From Himantopus leucocephalus (Eukaryota; Chordata; Aves; Charadriiformes; Recurvirostridae): a stretch of 64,000 nt of DNA. Below are positions 35,901-47,060 of this stretch, in pieces. Position 1 is the stretch's first letter. Each line of letters opens with the position of its first letter. A model generated the notes under the pieces. The model had not been told where the DNA came from and did not search any database. It was given only the letters and a program-made list of their open reading frames with translations. The position numbers and the translations under genes were made by a program. The stretch covers positions 4,162,601 through 4,226,600 of the forward strand of contig RSEF01000018.1 of NCBI GenBank assembly GCA_003993805.1, read 5' to 3'.

Positions 35901-38266
35901 GTAGAGTGTGGTCAGTTTGGGTCAGAGCAGAATTGCAGCAAATCCCATCTGGAGACAGTTATTTGGGCTTAAATCTGAGCTGGGCACCCAGTGTGGTCCC
36001 CAGCCCTGCTAAGGGACACCATATGTCATTCGTCATTAGACTGTTTTGTATTATTCTACTTTTTGCAGACTTATTATGGAGAAGGCAGAAAGGCAGGGCG
36101 TTCCCGTATCTGCCCCTGCCCAGAAGAGCATCAGCTCTGTTACATACCACAAGAAGTGACTCGACTGTGAAAAGCACTCGCTGTGCTGTGCTTTTTTGGC
36201 AAATCTGTCCCATAATGACCATTACTTTATGGGACCAGAGCTCTAAGTCAGGAAGAGCAAAGGCAAAGCCTCCAAGTAGGAGCATTGTGGTGTTGAAACA
36301 TGAGCAGAGCAGATCTCCGTGTAACAGCAACGCTTCTGTCCTTGCAGTGCTGTTCAAAATCAGAAACTGGCCATGTAGTCGTCACGCAAAGCACTGAGCT
36401 CCTGGCCAGGGCCACTGATGGAAGGAGAAACGTGGACTTTTTGCTGCTTTGCAAAATCAGGCCACAGGTTTTGAGGTTGAAATACAGACCTACGTGAAAG
36501 TCTTGGCTGTAGGACGCCAAGGACAATCCCAAATAGTCATTGCCACCGAGCGGAGGCAGATGCTCCAGGCGAGAGCGTGAAGAGCCAGCACACTCAGCAG
36601 TGCTGTGTCCCAGCTCCTAAGTCACCTGAAACCTGTCCTTCTTCAGGAGAGCAGCGGCAGTGCACTGCAGCCCCGGGGACGCCCGCGCAGCCGCATCTAC
36701 CACCCCTCAAGCCCCGAGGACCTCCCTCCGCTGGGACCCTGACAGCCCCCCCTCCCCGCCGTGGCTAACCCTACCCCACCCCCAGAAAGTGACCCCATTT
36801 TCCGAGAAATTATTTCCAGTGCAATAATTGCAGCTGGAAATTAGACCCCGGTCTTCAAAGAGCGGGCTCTGAAGTGCACATTAGCTATCTGCCGGGATGA
36901 GCCATCTTACCAGTCCCTGCTCGCTCGTCTCCTGCCTGAAATTATGTTTGACTACAGGGCATGAAATGTTATTCATCCTTCCCCATCTCCCTCCCATCCG
37001 TTTCTATTCAGATTCAGCACCGAGTGGTAGCAGCAGCAGGTATATGAAAAAGATTTTCAGGTGTTCATGTGTCTTTTCTTTCTTTTTTTCCCCCGGTTCC
37101 CCTTTTATACATGAGAAAGCAGCATGAAAGGCAAAGCAAATGAGGATGGGAAAGAAAGTGTTGGATTTAAAGCAATCTGTTAACACGGGGGAGTTTATTA
37201 TCTGCGAACACGGGGCCGCGGTGCGTCAGGCGGCACGGGGTGAATGGCAGCGCGGCCCCGAGAGCCGCCTCTCCCGGTGGCGATGGTCAAGGCTGGCGTG
37301 GAAAGGGTGATGCCGAGGCAGCTGATGGGCACGAGGTTAATTCTCGTTTCACTCCCTGGCAGTAGCAATTTCACGGATCTCGTCATCTGTGGACAGTTGC
37401 AGAAAGGGGAGATCAGAAATGACAAATATCTACATTACCTTCAGAGATTAAAATGCCACCAAATGTTCTTTTAATATGAAACCGCCAGTGGTTCTGGGAT
37501 TTGGTTTGTGTAAGAGACCGTTTTCTGGTTGGGGTTGTTGGTTGGTTTTTGTTTGTTTTTTTTTNAAAATGCACAGAGGAAAACACAAAAAAATGCAGAG
37601 GTAGCTGTAATCTGGAGGCTACCGTGAAAAGCAGAGCAGATATCTAGGCTGGGCATCTCCCATTTGCATGGATAATTGATAATCATCTATTTTTCCCACC
37701 AGTCAAAAATAGAATAAGTTTTAAATAAATAGGACCGGCTCTTGCTATTTTCCTGTCAGTGTTATCTCATTTGGATCAATACTTTTCTTTGCTTTTCTAT
37801 AAGCCTGGGAAAATCAGGGGGATGGATTTCCTCGAACAGGATAAAACCCTTGCAAAGGACTTTGGAGAGGCGAGATAAGAAATTAACATTAAGAAATGCG
37901 ATCGTTATCGTATGCAGAGGTTTTGCTTCTGAAACCCATCTGAAACTTGTTTTCTAGCACATTTACATTTTGAACAAGCTACAGCTCTTGTTGATTTGTT
38001 AGCCGCAGGGTGTAGAAACACCCCGGGGTTTTGCTTTGCTGAGAATTGCCCGTCCCCGCACATGGGAAATGCAGTGTGGCACAGACCTTGCAGCTCAAAT
38101 GGGACCAGCTGCAACCGCGGGATGAGGGGCAGGAGGGCACGGAGGACGTGCGGATGTTGCGTGCTGGTGCTCCTGCTCGGGTCAAATTAAACCTGAGCTG
38201 TACAAGGCTTTTATTTCATTTTCCCTGCTGAGGAGCACAGCAGCATCTGTGCACATCAGTGGAGTT
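35901..38266. other. Noncoding stretch with one unresolved base
   Basis: No gene supported. A T-rich run (37,545-37,564) ends at an unresolved N (37,565). 36,650-36,780 is C-rich. No known repeat is recognised. Confidence 0.45.
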
Positions 38267-39544
38267 TCACCGGTGGAAGAGCCGTCCCCTCTCCCACATG
38301 ACATGGGGGCAGTTGGGGATATTTTTGCTTGCGTCATTTCGTTGCCCTCCGCGTCCTTGCTCCTCCGTAGCTGCCACCCAGGTCGGCTCTTGTACCGCGG
38401 GAAGGGGGGAAAGGGGAGTGATGGAGCCAGTGCGGGGTCCAGGCAGGGCCCTGGGGTGCAGAGCGTCGGCAGAGGAGGACAGCGAGGAAGAGGTGCCTGG
38501 CACGGCGAGCATCCCCTCGCTGCCCTGCCCACCGCTGCCTGTCCGGGCTCTCTCCTCGCTCCCCGGCGTGTGCTGGTGTTGGCTGCTGGAGGCTGGGGCA
38601 CACCATAAATCAAAACCTTCCCGTGTCCTTTGATTAACATCCAGGGATGCGTAAGGTGGCAGCGCTGGTGTCCTCAGCCTGGGAGGGGGTGGCACAATTA
38701 GCATTTGTGGAGCACCGCCAGTATGGAGCAGGGTGGCATTTAGCTGGAGAAATGGAGGGGAGGAGGGGGTTGTCTCTTCACCACGCCGGGGGTGGCACAG
38801 CAGCCCCCTGGCTCTGCGGGCGCAGCATCGTGCGGCTTGGGACAGCGCGGGAAGCAACTGGGACTTTGGAGGTGTCCTGACCAAGGAAAATTTAAGGCAT
38901 TTAAAGAGAAGAGATGGGGCGACTCCCCAGGTGTTTAAGGGGAATCCTCCTGGTTTGGCTGGAGAGAAAGCAGGAGATTGAGAATTTAACGGGAGGGTGA
39001 TGGAAGCTGGCTGATGAGGGGTGGGAGCTGACAGCTCAGTAGCAAATGAGACATGACAGAAAGGTGGGAGATAATTTAACAGGCTTGGCCTGATATTGTC
39101 CTTCATAGTCATGTCTTGATTTTCTCTTGCTTTGGATTTGTCAGATCTGATTTTACACAGAAGATGAGGGTAGGGGGGGACGGCTGTAGCGCACGTACTG
39201 CGCAGAGGTGCCCGTGCAGCCTCCTGTTGCTCTTCCAAGCCACAAGCGTGCAAGAAGTATTTAGTTTTAAATGGCTGGAAGCATTTTAGTGTTGTTAAAA
39301 TGACCTCTCCTTCATCAGCTGCCTTCTTGAGACCTGTTGCGCTTTTTTTGCTCCAAATTTCAAAACAAATCCCCCTCCCAAGGCAGAAACCAAGAGCAGG
39401 AACTGTCAGGAATTGAAAACTGAGATTTATAACAAAAACCTTTGACTTCTGCTGTTCACCTCTAAGCAACAGGCTGCAACGCACCGCCCCCCCCCGAGGC
39501 TTGGTGGTTCCCCCCACCTGCAGGAGATGTTTGTGGTGGAGCAA
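38267..39544 (-). other. Unusually long open frame (425 codons), coding status unknown
   Basis: This is the longest open frame in the window. It starts at an ATG near 39,544 on the minus strand. The predicted product is Pro/Ser/Ala-rich in its C-terminal half, with no signal peptide, membrane segment, known motif or repeat that I can identify. A C9 run on the plus strand (39,486-39,494) would encode a Gly-rich patch near the start. The composition tracks local base content, which argues for a chance frame. No promoter, polyadenylation signal or splice pattern supports it. Confidence 0.12.
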
Positions 39545-40835
39545 AGGGGAGGTTTGGGGTCTTTAACGCTTTGCTTGAGTTTCACGCAGGCTCATGAGCA
39601 GCTGCATCTCCATGGCTTAGTCCCGCACCCCAGCGCAGCCGGGCTTGCACATCGGGTGCCGGGGAGGGTCTTGAGGTCGAGGCATAAATCCGTGCCCTGA
39701 GAGCTGCTGGGTACTTTTCCAGCTGGAGGGGATGCTATGAGCACCCCTCCATGATAGCAAAGCTCCCATTGTCCCTCGTGGCTCCTGGGCTCACCCTCGC
39801 TGTATTTTCCCCTCTGTGACTGTTTTGGGGGAGAAGGGACACAGCAGATATCTTTGATGACGAGCGTCGTGCCCCGGTGTGCTGACAGCAGCCTGCCTTC
39901 CCCCTGGGGGAGCCGCAGCCCCCACGGCAGCCCAGCGCTGCGGTGGGACCCCCGAGGGCTGTGAGCGCCGGCTCAGCGCCGGGCGCCCGCGTGGATCCTG
40001 CACCCGGCGCTGCCCCATCGCAGGTGGGTCCTGAGCCACCATTGTGCTTCTCCACGAGGACCTCCCAGACCTTGGTGGGTCCCGGACCCCGCAGCCCCCA
40101 TGGTCACCACAGGTTGGGTGCCCCTCTTCCAACGCCACATAAAAATTTAAAAAAATAATAAAAACTAAAATAAAAGCTGAGCTGCTTTTATTTTTTAACC
40201 AAAGTGGCTGCATAAAATAATTTCTTAAGCCCTTTGCCTGTGGCAAATGGCTTAGAAGGACATAAAAGACAAGTTCTAACTTTTCCTCTCTAACTACCAC
40301 AGCCTTCTTTATGGCTATTGCCTGGCACGGCTCCGAAGCCACAGGTTCTTGCAGCTTTTGAGGCTGAAATCTCCCCAGAGAGTGGGCAGGGGATGCGTAC
40401 AGCCTCCGTAAACCAAGAGGCAGGGTGCTGCAGGCAGCCAGGCCCTCTCCGGAAAGGGCTGCTGCTGCAGGGAGAGGTTCTAATTGCCATTTCCCTGCAG
40501 ATGTTTGCTTTAGTCTCTTCAGGTCAGGCTCTCCTGAGCCCCAGCTGAGAAATGAAGCTGCTGCCCAGGGCACGGCACGGGAAGGGCTGGGCACGGACCT
40601 GCAGGAGCTCTGATGTGGTACACGCAGCTCCGCAGCAATTTAAAAATCATTCCTCAAATCCCAACCTCCTGGACCGAGCCAGATGGGGATTAGAAGGGGT
40701 TTGCCGCAAAGGAAAAAAAAAAAAAAAACAACAAACCAAACCCAAAGCATGTTCTGGTGGTGAATGTAGCGCTGGCAGAAGTTGCTAATTGCAGGGAGGT
40801 GAAGTCCTGCACGAGGGCTCCGTCCCCACCGCCGA
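39545..40835. other. Noncoding stretch with a small CpG-rich patch
   Basis: 39,841-40,110 holds about 23 CpG by hand count, concentrated at 39,961-40,020. Next to it is a very AT-rich segment (40,139-40,200) containing a hairpin. An A17 run lies near 40,711-40,727. No gene supported. Confidence 0.4.
40167..40194. repeat. AT-rich hairpin (11-bp stem, 6-nt loop)
   Basis: AAAATAAAAGC (40,167-40,177) pairs exactly with GCTTTTATTTT (40,184-40,194) around the loop TGAGCT. It lies between a CpG-rich patch and ordinary sequence. Confidence 0.7.
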
Positions 40836-41002
40836 TATGAGAGGGGATCTCATCAACGCTTAGCAATATTTAAAGGAGGGGTGGAAAGAGGATGGGGCCA
40901 GACGGTGCCCAACGACAGGACAAGGCACAACAGGCACAAGCTGGAACACGGGAGATTCTGTCTCAACATGAGGAGGAACTTCTTTGCTGTGAGGGTGGCA
41001 GA
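40836..41002 (+). mobile_element. CR1 LINE fragment, cut by the assembly gap
   Basis: GAGAGGGGATCTCATCAACG, GGTGCCCAACGACAGGACAA and ATGAGGAGGAACTTCTTTGC follow the end of CR1 ORF2 in order. The match ends at the first N. The expected continuation (GAGCACTGGAACAGGCTGCC) and the octamer tail are not seen after the gap, so the remaining 3' part is presumably missing from the assembly. 5'-truncated and noncoding. Confidence 0.85.
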
Positions 41003-41102
41003 NNNNNNNNNNNNNNNNNNNNNNNNNNNNNNNNNNNNNNNNNNNNNNNNNNNNNNNNNNNNNNNNNNNNNNNNNNNNNNNNNNNNNNNNNNNNNNNNNN
41101 NN
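41003..41102. other. Assembly gap (100 N)
   Basis: Exactly 100 N, a placeholder for unknown length, lying inside a CR1 copy. A collapsed repeat is the likely cause. Confidence 0.98.
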
Positions 41103-44100
41103 GACCACTCTGTGAGCCTGTGATCTCGCGATGTGGTCCTAAGCTGGGAAAGCCCCAGCTTATCCTCCTCGCTCCTCTTCGCCTATTTTCACAGCCCTCC
41201 TAAGAGTCCCCATCTGCCCCCGTTTCCCTGTGGTTTCAAAGCCACCGGGAGCAGGCAGGGCCGGGCAGCCGGTCGGTGCTGGTGGGCAGAGGGGAGCAGG
41301 CTGAGCCCCCCGAGCCGAGCCGAGAGCTGACGGCTTCCCCGCAGACCCCCGCCCTGCCTGCCGCAGCGCACGCCACGGAAAGCTGTTGGTTTGGTTTTCT
41401 GCATTTGCTCTTTCTAACCACTGATAACGCGAAGGCTGTGCTGGGGCCGCACAAGCTGCTCGGCTCGGTCCCTTGTCCAAAAGCCACCAGAGCCGCAGTC
41501 TGAGCGAAGGACCAGCTGGTAAAAGCAGTATTTGGGAGAAACATGAGCTGATGGGTGCCAGCTGCGAGCTGTATCCTTGGCTAAAGCTGTGTGATGAGGT
41601 TCTTCAAGCAAACGTGGTGCTTGGACACATGGGGACAGGCTTAACTAGACCCAGAACACTTGAGGCATTACCCACAAATTTTTAACCCCAGGGGGTGTTG
41701 AACAAACTTTCCAGAGGAAGGAGGAATAGTACTGGGTTGAGTTAGTGAGAAGGAAATGTCAGTGAGATACTGCGGATGGAGGCTGGTGCTGATTTGGTGG
41801 AGATTTAGTGGAAGGTCAGAGGATGGGATGAGCTCCGGCTCCTCCTTATGCTAAATTCTCTGGTGTGTGCTGCTGAGGTCCCTGGTGCGCAGCGTTCCCT
41901 CCGCTGCTGTGTGTGGCATCCCGCTCTTCAAACACAGGGAGATACTGGCTGTGACACCGCACTGCCGATGAGCCGTCCTGGGAGCTGGCACTGGGGGGAC
42001 CAACTCGGTGGCGGTGTCCCTGTCTGTTTCTACTGAGGTTTGGGTGCATTATGGGTCCATGCAGGGGGGGTTGTTGGCTTTCCGACCTGGCCTGGCAGCT
42101 CCTGCAGAAGGTATGGAATACCTTCTGTCCTTCCTGGGGTAAATCCCGCCCTGTCTTTCCCAAGCTACGGATGGGGCTGACCCTCCACCCCCAGCTTCGA
42201 GACACCCCCAGTGTCTCCAGCAGGAGCTGCCCTGCGGGGGGGAGGGGGGCACGGCGTGGTCGGGGCAGGGTCGCAGAAGAACCTCTGCCCGGCGCGGGGT
42301 GTCAATGCGATGCACAAAATGTTGTATTGGGGAAAACTTCCGCACCACTTTAACTTGATCTTGATTACACCTCCGGGGCGGATGCTCTGTGTGTGTTTAA
42401 CCCTGCGGAGACACAACCGCTACAGGTTTGGTGACAGCACACGCGCCGATTCATATTTCTGCTCCCGCGGCGCCGGAGGGAGGGCAGGCGGGATGGCCCA
42501 AGCCATACCCAGCCAGTGGCAAAACCCACGGCGGGAAACCCCACGTTCGCTGTCCCTGGATTTGCATTAAGCCTCGCTCACCTAAGGCAGGGAGGAGACG
42601 CTGAGGCTTAGACTTTTTTCCCCCAGGCGCTGCTTGCGGGGGCGACCCCAGGGAAGGGAGCTCTGCGGGAGCAGCACGGCAGGGACGGACATCGCCGGCC
42701 AGCCCCGGCGACGCTGCCTCCCCGCTGTGGCAGCCGAGGTGCCGCTTGGTTTATTAACAACCTGGTCCAAGTTAGATTTTTAATTGTCCGTTTCTCTCTG
42801 ATGCCCACTTAAACAGGCTGGGTAGGCTGCCCGAGGATCCAGCACACGAGAAAGGTGAGATCTTTGCTTAAAAGGACATTGCCCGGTGATTTTTCACAAC
42901 TCTTTGAACAGTTTTGCTGATTCTTTTATTTTTAATTGGTTCCCCTTGGAAAACTCGCGCTGAAATCTGCGTCTTTTCATCATTTTGTGCCGCCGTTGAT
43001 GCCAGCAGTGCGCCCGGCACTGTACGGGACATGTGAGGAGCTGGGGTCGCCTCAAATATCCCACCCGTAAACTAGGTCGGCATTTGACAAAGAGGTTTTA
43101 TCCAGCGGTGGGTCCGGTGCTGACATCCTATTGCAATGCCAGTAGGGGTGGTCATGGGGTGGTTTGATTTGTCCCCTTGAAAAGCACCGTGGAAAGGTTT
43201 TCCTTAGCCTGAGCAGCATCCCTCACCTCCGCGGGAGGTGGTGCGGGGTCATGGGGGGGTCTGCAGCCGCTTCCCTGGACCAAAGCCTGACTCGAAATGC
43301 CCACACAGGTCGGCTGCGCGGTGGGGAAGAGTAAAGCAAACACCTGCCAGCCTTTGGGTGCTGAGGTTAGACGAGGACGGAGCTGCCCTGACGCGGGTGC
43401 TGGGGTTTGGGTGCCAGGGCTGGGATGGCAGTACTGGGCATGGGACCCGCAGCACCCTCCTCCCACGACCCCCCGGCAAGGACCCTGCAGCCCAGGGGAA
43501 GCCCGTGAGCAGCATTTTGGGGATCGCATCATTGGGACTCTTGTTATACAGCCAAATCCCTGCGCGGGGGGTGAGTCTGGGCTCCACGCTGGGTCCGGCC
43601 CGTGTCCCAGCGGGGCTGCAAGTCCCCTGCACGCACCATCCTCGCAGAGACGGGGGGAGACCTCACCGCTGCCCACCGGGCTGCCTGCCAGCCTGCGCCT
43701 GGCTCCCGTCACCGCGCCCCCGGTCTGGGACCTGCCACCGTCCCCACCAACCTTGTTTGTGGCTGCAGGGCCACAGTTTCCGGCCGGGGAAGGGGTTATT
43801 TTGGCAAGCAGTAGCCCTTTCAAAAGCAAATGACTGCCAGCCTGGTGTCCTCTGCACAAACACTTCTCCGCTGTGCTCTGCCCTTCGCAGCCCATATATT
43901 ACGCTGGGTTTGATTACTTTTCAAGCCATAGACCCTTGGCAAGGAAAAACGTTCTCCTAAAAGACTAAATTATGCCCTCCTTCCCACCAGGGCCCACAGC
44001 AAGCACAAGCAGCTCCTTTCTAGCATTTCCATGACCTCAGGAGGCGGCTGGAGAAAAGCGGTGCTAATGGCAGCGACACCTCCAAAGGAAACCTCAGACT

Positions 44101-45159
44101 CGCTCAGATTGGCTCCGTAGAACAGCTCACCTTTGGCTTCTCCTTGCCGTGATCCCCAGCTTGAGATTTCCGGGCAAAGGGTGCAATGTTCTCAGACACC
44201 GCGAGGAAAGGGGAGGTCTGCTGCCCGTCCCCTGCCACGCGGGAGGGTCACCCGTGGGAGCAGCAGGAGTCCGGCACAAAAGGAGGGAGGGAAAATAGAT
44301 ATAGGGGGAGAGAAATTTGATTTATTCTTTTTTTTTTAAATTATTTTTAGAAAAAAATTATGTGCAAAAATTCTCTCTCCCTTGCACTTGTGTTCGGGAG
44401 AGTGCAATGTGGGTATGTTTGGATTAGCAGTGATATTTTCATTACGGGAGTAGGCGCAACAAGGCATCACCCACCCACCGGCACGTCCGCTATCGCCTTT
44501 TGCTAAAATGCACCCGTAAGAGCTGTGGAGCCCGTCTCGGCATCGCTTTGGCCATCCCCTTCCCCTCGTTGCTTCCCCTTTGCTCCTAAGGCTCCTCCTC
44601 TCGTTTAACCTCCAACCCTGTGCACTTGCAGCCCTTCCCTTGGGCCGGACGGGTTCCCGGGGGTCACCGCAGTCTCATCTCGCGTAGCACAGCTGCAAGG
44701 GCTTAGAAGTGATGGGTGAAGTTAGGGTTTCAGAAGAAACTTTAAAAAACCCCACGGTGGGGGTCAGGAGCAGTGCAGAGGAGGGGGCAGCGGGCAGCGC
44801 TGCCCCTGCACGCTGCAGGCAGAGGCACAGCGGAGCTGCTGCCCGCATCCTGCTGGGGCTTCAGAGCGAGATGCCGACGGGAGGCTGGGCGAGGGCACCG
44901 GTGGTTTGTCTCCTGCTGGCGGCACCGCAAGCCGTGCAGCCACTGCCCATGACGGCGGTGAGGTTGGGGGGGACACGGACATTCGCTGAGCCCACCCTCA
45001 CCTCTGCTTGGGTACCAGTGTTGTCACCGCCTTTGGAAACTGGTTTATACGCCTCATTCCTCAAAATAATGTATTTTGTGGCGTTTTGGAGCCCAGTCAG
45101 GGTGTAGGGAAGTCGCAAATACTGCTCGTCACAGGGTATGTTTTGATGGGATGCAGATG
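41103..45159. other. GC-rich noncoding stretch
   Basis: No gene supported. 43,150-43,960 is open on both strands at once (247 codons minus, 240 codons plus), a typical artefact of GC-rich sequence. 42,230-42,270 has long G runs. 44,326-44,360 is AT-rich. Confidence 0.45.
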
Positions 45160-45323
45160 GGATGGAATCCCCATCCCTGGAGGTATTTAAGAGATGGGTA
45201 AACGTGGTGCTGAGGGACACGGTTTAGTGGTGGACTTGGCAGTGTCAGGTTAATGGTTGGACTCGATGATACTAAAGTCCCTTCCAACCCAGACGATTCT
45301 ATGATTCCATGATTCTATGATTC
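45160..45323 (+). mobile_element. CR1 LINE 3' end with octamer tail
   Basis: CCATCCCTGGAGGTATTTAA, GGTTTAGTGGTGGACTTGGC and GGTTGGACTCGATGAT, followed by the tail ATTCTATG ATTCCATG ATTCTATG (45,296-45,319), are the diagnostic avian CR1 3' terminus. Only about 160 bp remains, a typical 5' truncation. Confidence 0.93.
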
Positions 45324-46739
45324 CGGCTCCATCGGTGTGTCCAGGCTGAGCCATGCAACGCTGCTCGGCACCTCGGGAATTACACCGGGGTCAAGCCCAG
45401 GGGCTGGGCAGCTGCTGCTGCGACCGGGGCCGGTTCCGGAGAGGTGGTGGTGGGGTCTTCTCCCCATGAGCACCTCCAGCACCGCTCTGCAGCACCGGGC
45501 AGCAGGTCCCCACCGAGGGAGGGTGCTGGTCCCCACGGGCATCGCCCCGGCCGTGCAGCGAGCAGGATTGCAGCTGGCAGCTTCGAGCCAGGGGGAAGAA
45601 CAGCCGAAAAAAGGCAGCAACCAAACAGAAATCCTTTGCACAGTTATCCACCTCCGCTTCCTCCCTCGCTCTGCCGGTCGTGCTGCTCCGCTTCTCCCCC
45701 CAGCCCCCTTTTGAGTTAAACACAAAGGGGACGATGAGACCTGTTGCTTTTTCAGCTGCTGAGCCTAGAAACCCTCTGCTCCGCTCCAGGCGGGAGGAGG
45801 TGACGGGCGTCCCAGCAGCAGCTCTGTAGCCGGCTGGGGATGGAGCCCGGAGCCAGAAACGTCTCCGTCCCCCTCCGCCTCCCCCAGGTAGGCTGCCTGC
45901 CTGCCTCCATTTTGCCTGCCGTCGTAGACATGCTTTTAACTAGTCTTTAAAGATAATAAAAGGACTTACAAAGCTTAATATGAGTCAAAGTGTTTTCAAG
46001 AAATGTCAGCTGCCACATGTCTCTATTTAAATAGGAAATGGTTGGGTTTTTTTTTTCCCCCCCATCTGTAAAGCACAAAACCACACTGCTGTGTTAATTC
46101 ATGAAAATGCCACGGAAAGTGGCAGTGAGAAGTAAAAAGGGAAAAATGACCAGGTCGGCTCCGCTGCCGAGGATGAGTGAAGCGCTGAAAGGCTGAACAG
46201 AAAACGTGGTGTTTGAAGAGATTTGGTGCCTGATTTAACGCCTTCTTTCGCTCCGCAGTTCCCGGGCTATTGTGTTGCACACGATGCACACTTGAACGGA
46301 GGCACAGCCTCTGCCGCCGCGTTCCAGCCGTGCAGTTTTGTACCTTGCATGGGAAAAGACATATGCAAAAAAAAAAAATCTTTTTTTTTCTTTTTGGTGA
46401 GTGACATTTTTGCTTTAATATCCTTTATCTCCTCTTCCTGTGCAACAAATCTCCTTGTGTCCAGTTCCGACCCGCCCTCAGGACCCTACAGCCCCAGGGT
46501 GTCTCCCACCGGAGAGCCCAGACTGCAGCGCTCCCTCCAGCGTGAGCCACGGGTTTCTCTTTGCTTGTAAGAAAGAGCCTTGCCTCTCCACCCAGGGATG
46601 TTCCTCCGAGCGAGAAAACCCCCTCTCTGCGGCAGGAGAGGACCCCCGGGTCCCCACCGGCCGAGCGCCGCAGTGTTCCTGCACACACGCCGCGCCGGGA
46701 GCCCGCAGCCCCGGCGGCTGTTTGCACAGTGTGAATCTA
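45324..46739. other. Noncoding stretch
   Basis: No gene supported. A12 and T9 runs (46,367-46,389) are adjacent and self-complementary. No recognised repeat. Confidence 0.45.
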
Positions 46740-47060
46740 TTAGCTGAGTTACTGCCGTAATTTCCTAATGGGATGGGGAACGCTCAGGAAATGATAGAAC
46801 TGTATAATTAAACCAAGTCTATCTGAGGATCTTCCATTACGGCATGGTAATTTCTGGATCTTGACATCCTTCTTTCCCTTTTTTAGAAGTCGGAGAGAGG
46901 GAGATGTGAGCGCGGTACTTTCCTCTTGAAGCCTCAGGTAGCGCACCTTCATGGTCATAAATCCCTGCATATTTATGATCCAGGGCAGTTAACCTTGCAA
47001 ATCAGATTACACAGATGATTATATGCCTTGCCTTTACCTGGCTGGCAGAAAGGAGAGCTG
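46740..47060. other. AT-rich block, candidate conserved noncoding element
   Basis: An AT-rich, non-repetitive island between GC-richer flanks, with homeodomain-like and TATAATTA strings and a GATA core (CTATCTG). Conservation cannot be tested here, so the label is inference. Confidence 0.2.

Noticed and set aside
11262..41109. Complementary 7-mers AGTGGTC after the first gap and GACCACT after the second gap, suggesting a shared inverted repeat
   Set aside because: The match does not extend beyond 7 bases, so it is expected by chance.
43152..43960. Overlapping 247-codon minus and 240-codon plus open frames
   Set aside because: Both strands are open at once in GC-rich sequence, with no domains. 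A composition artefact.
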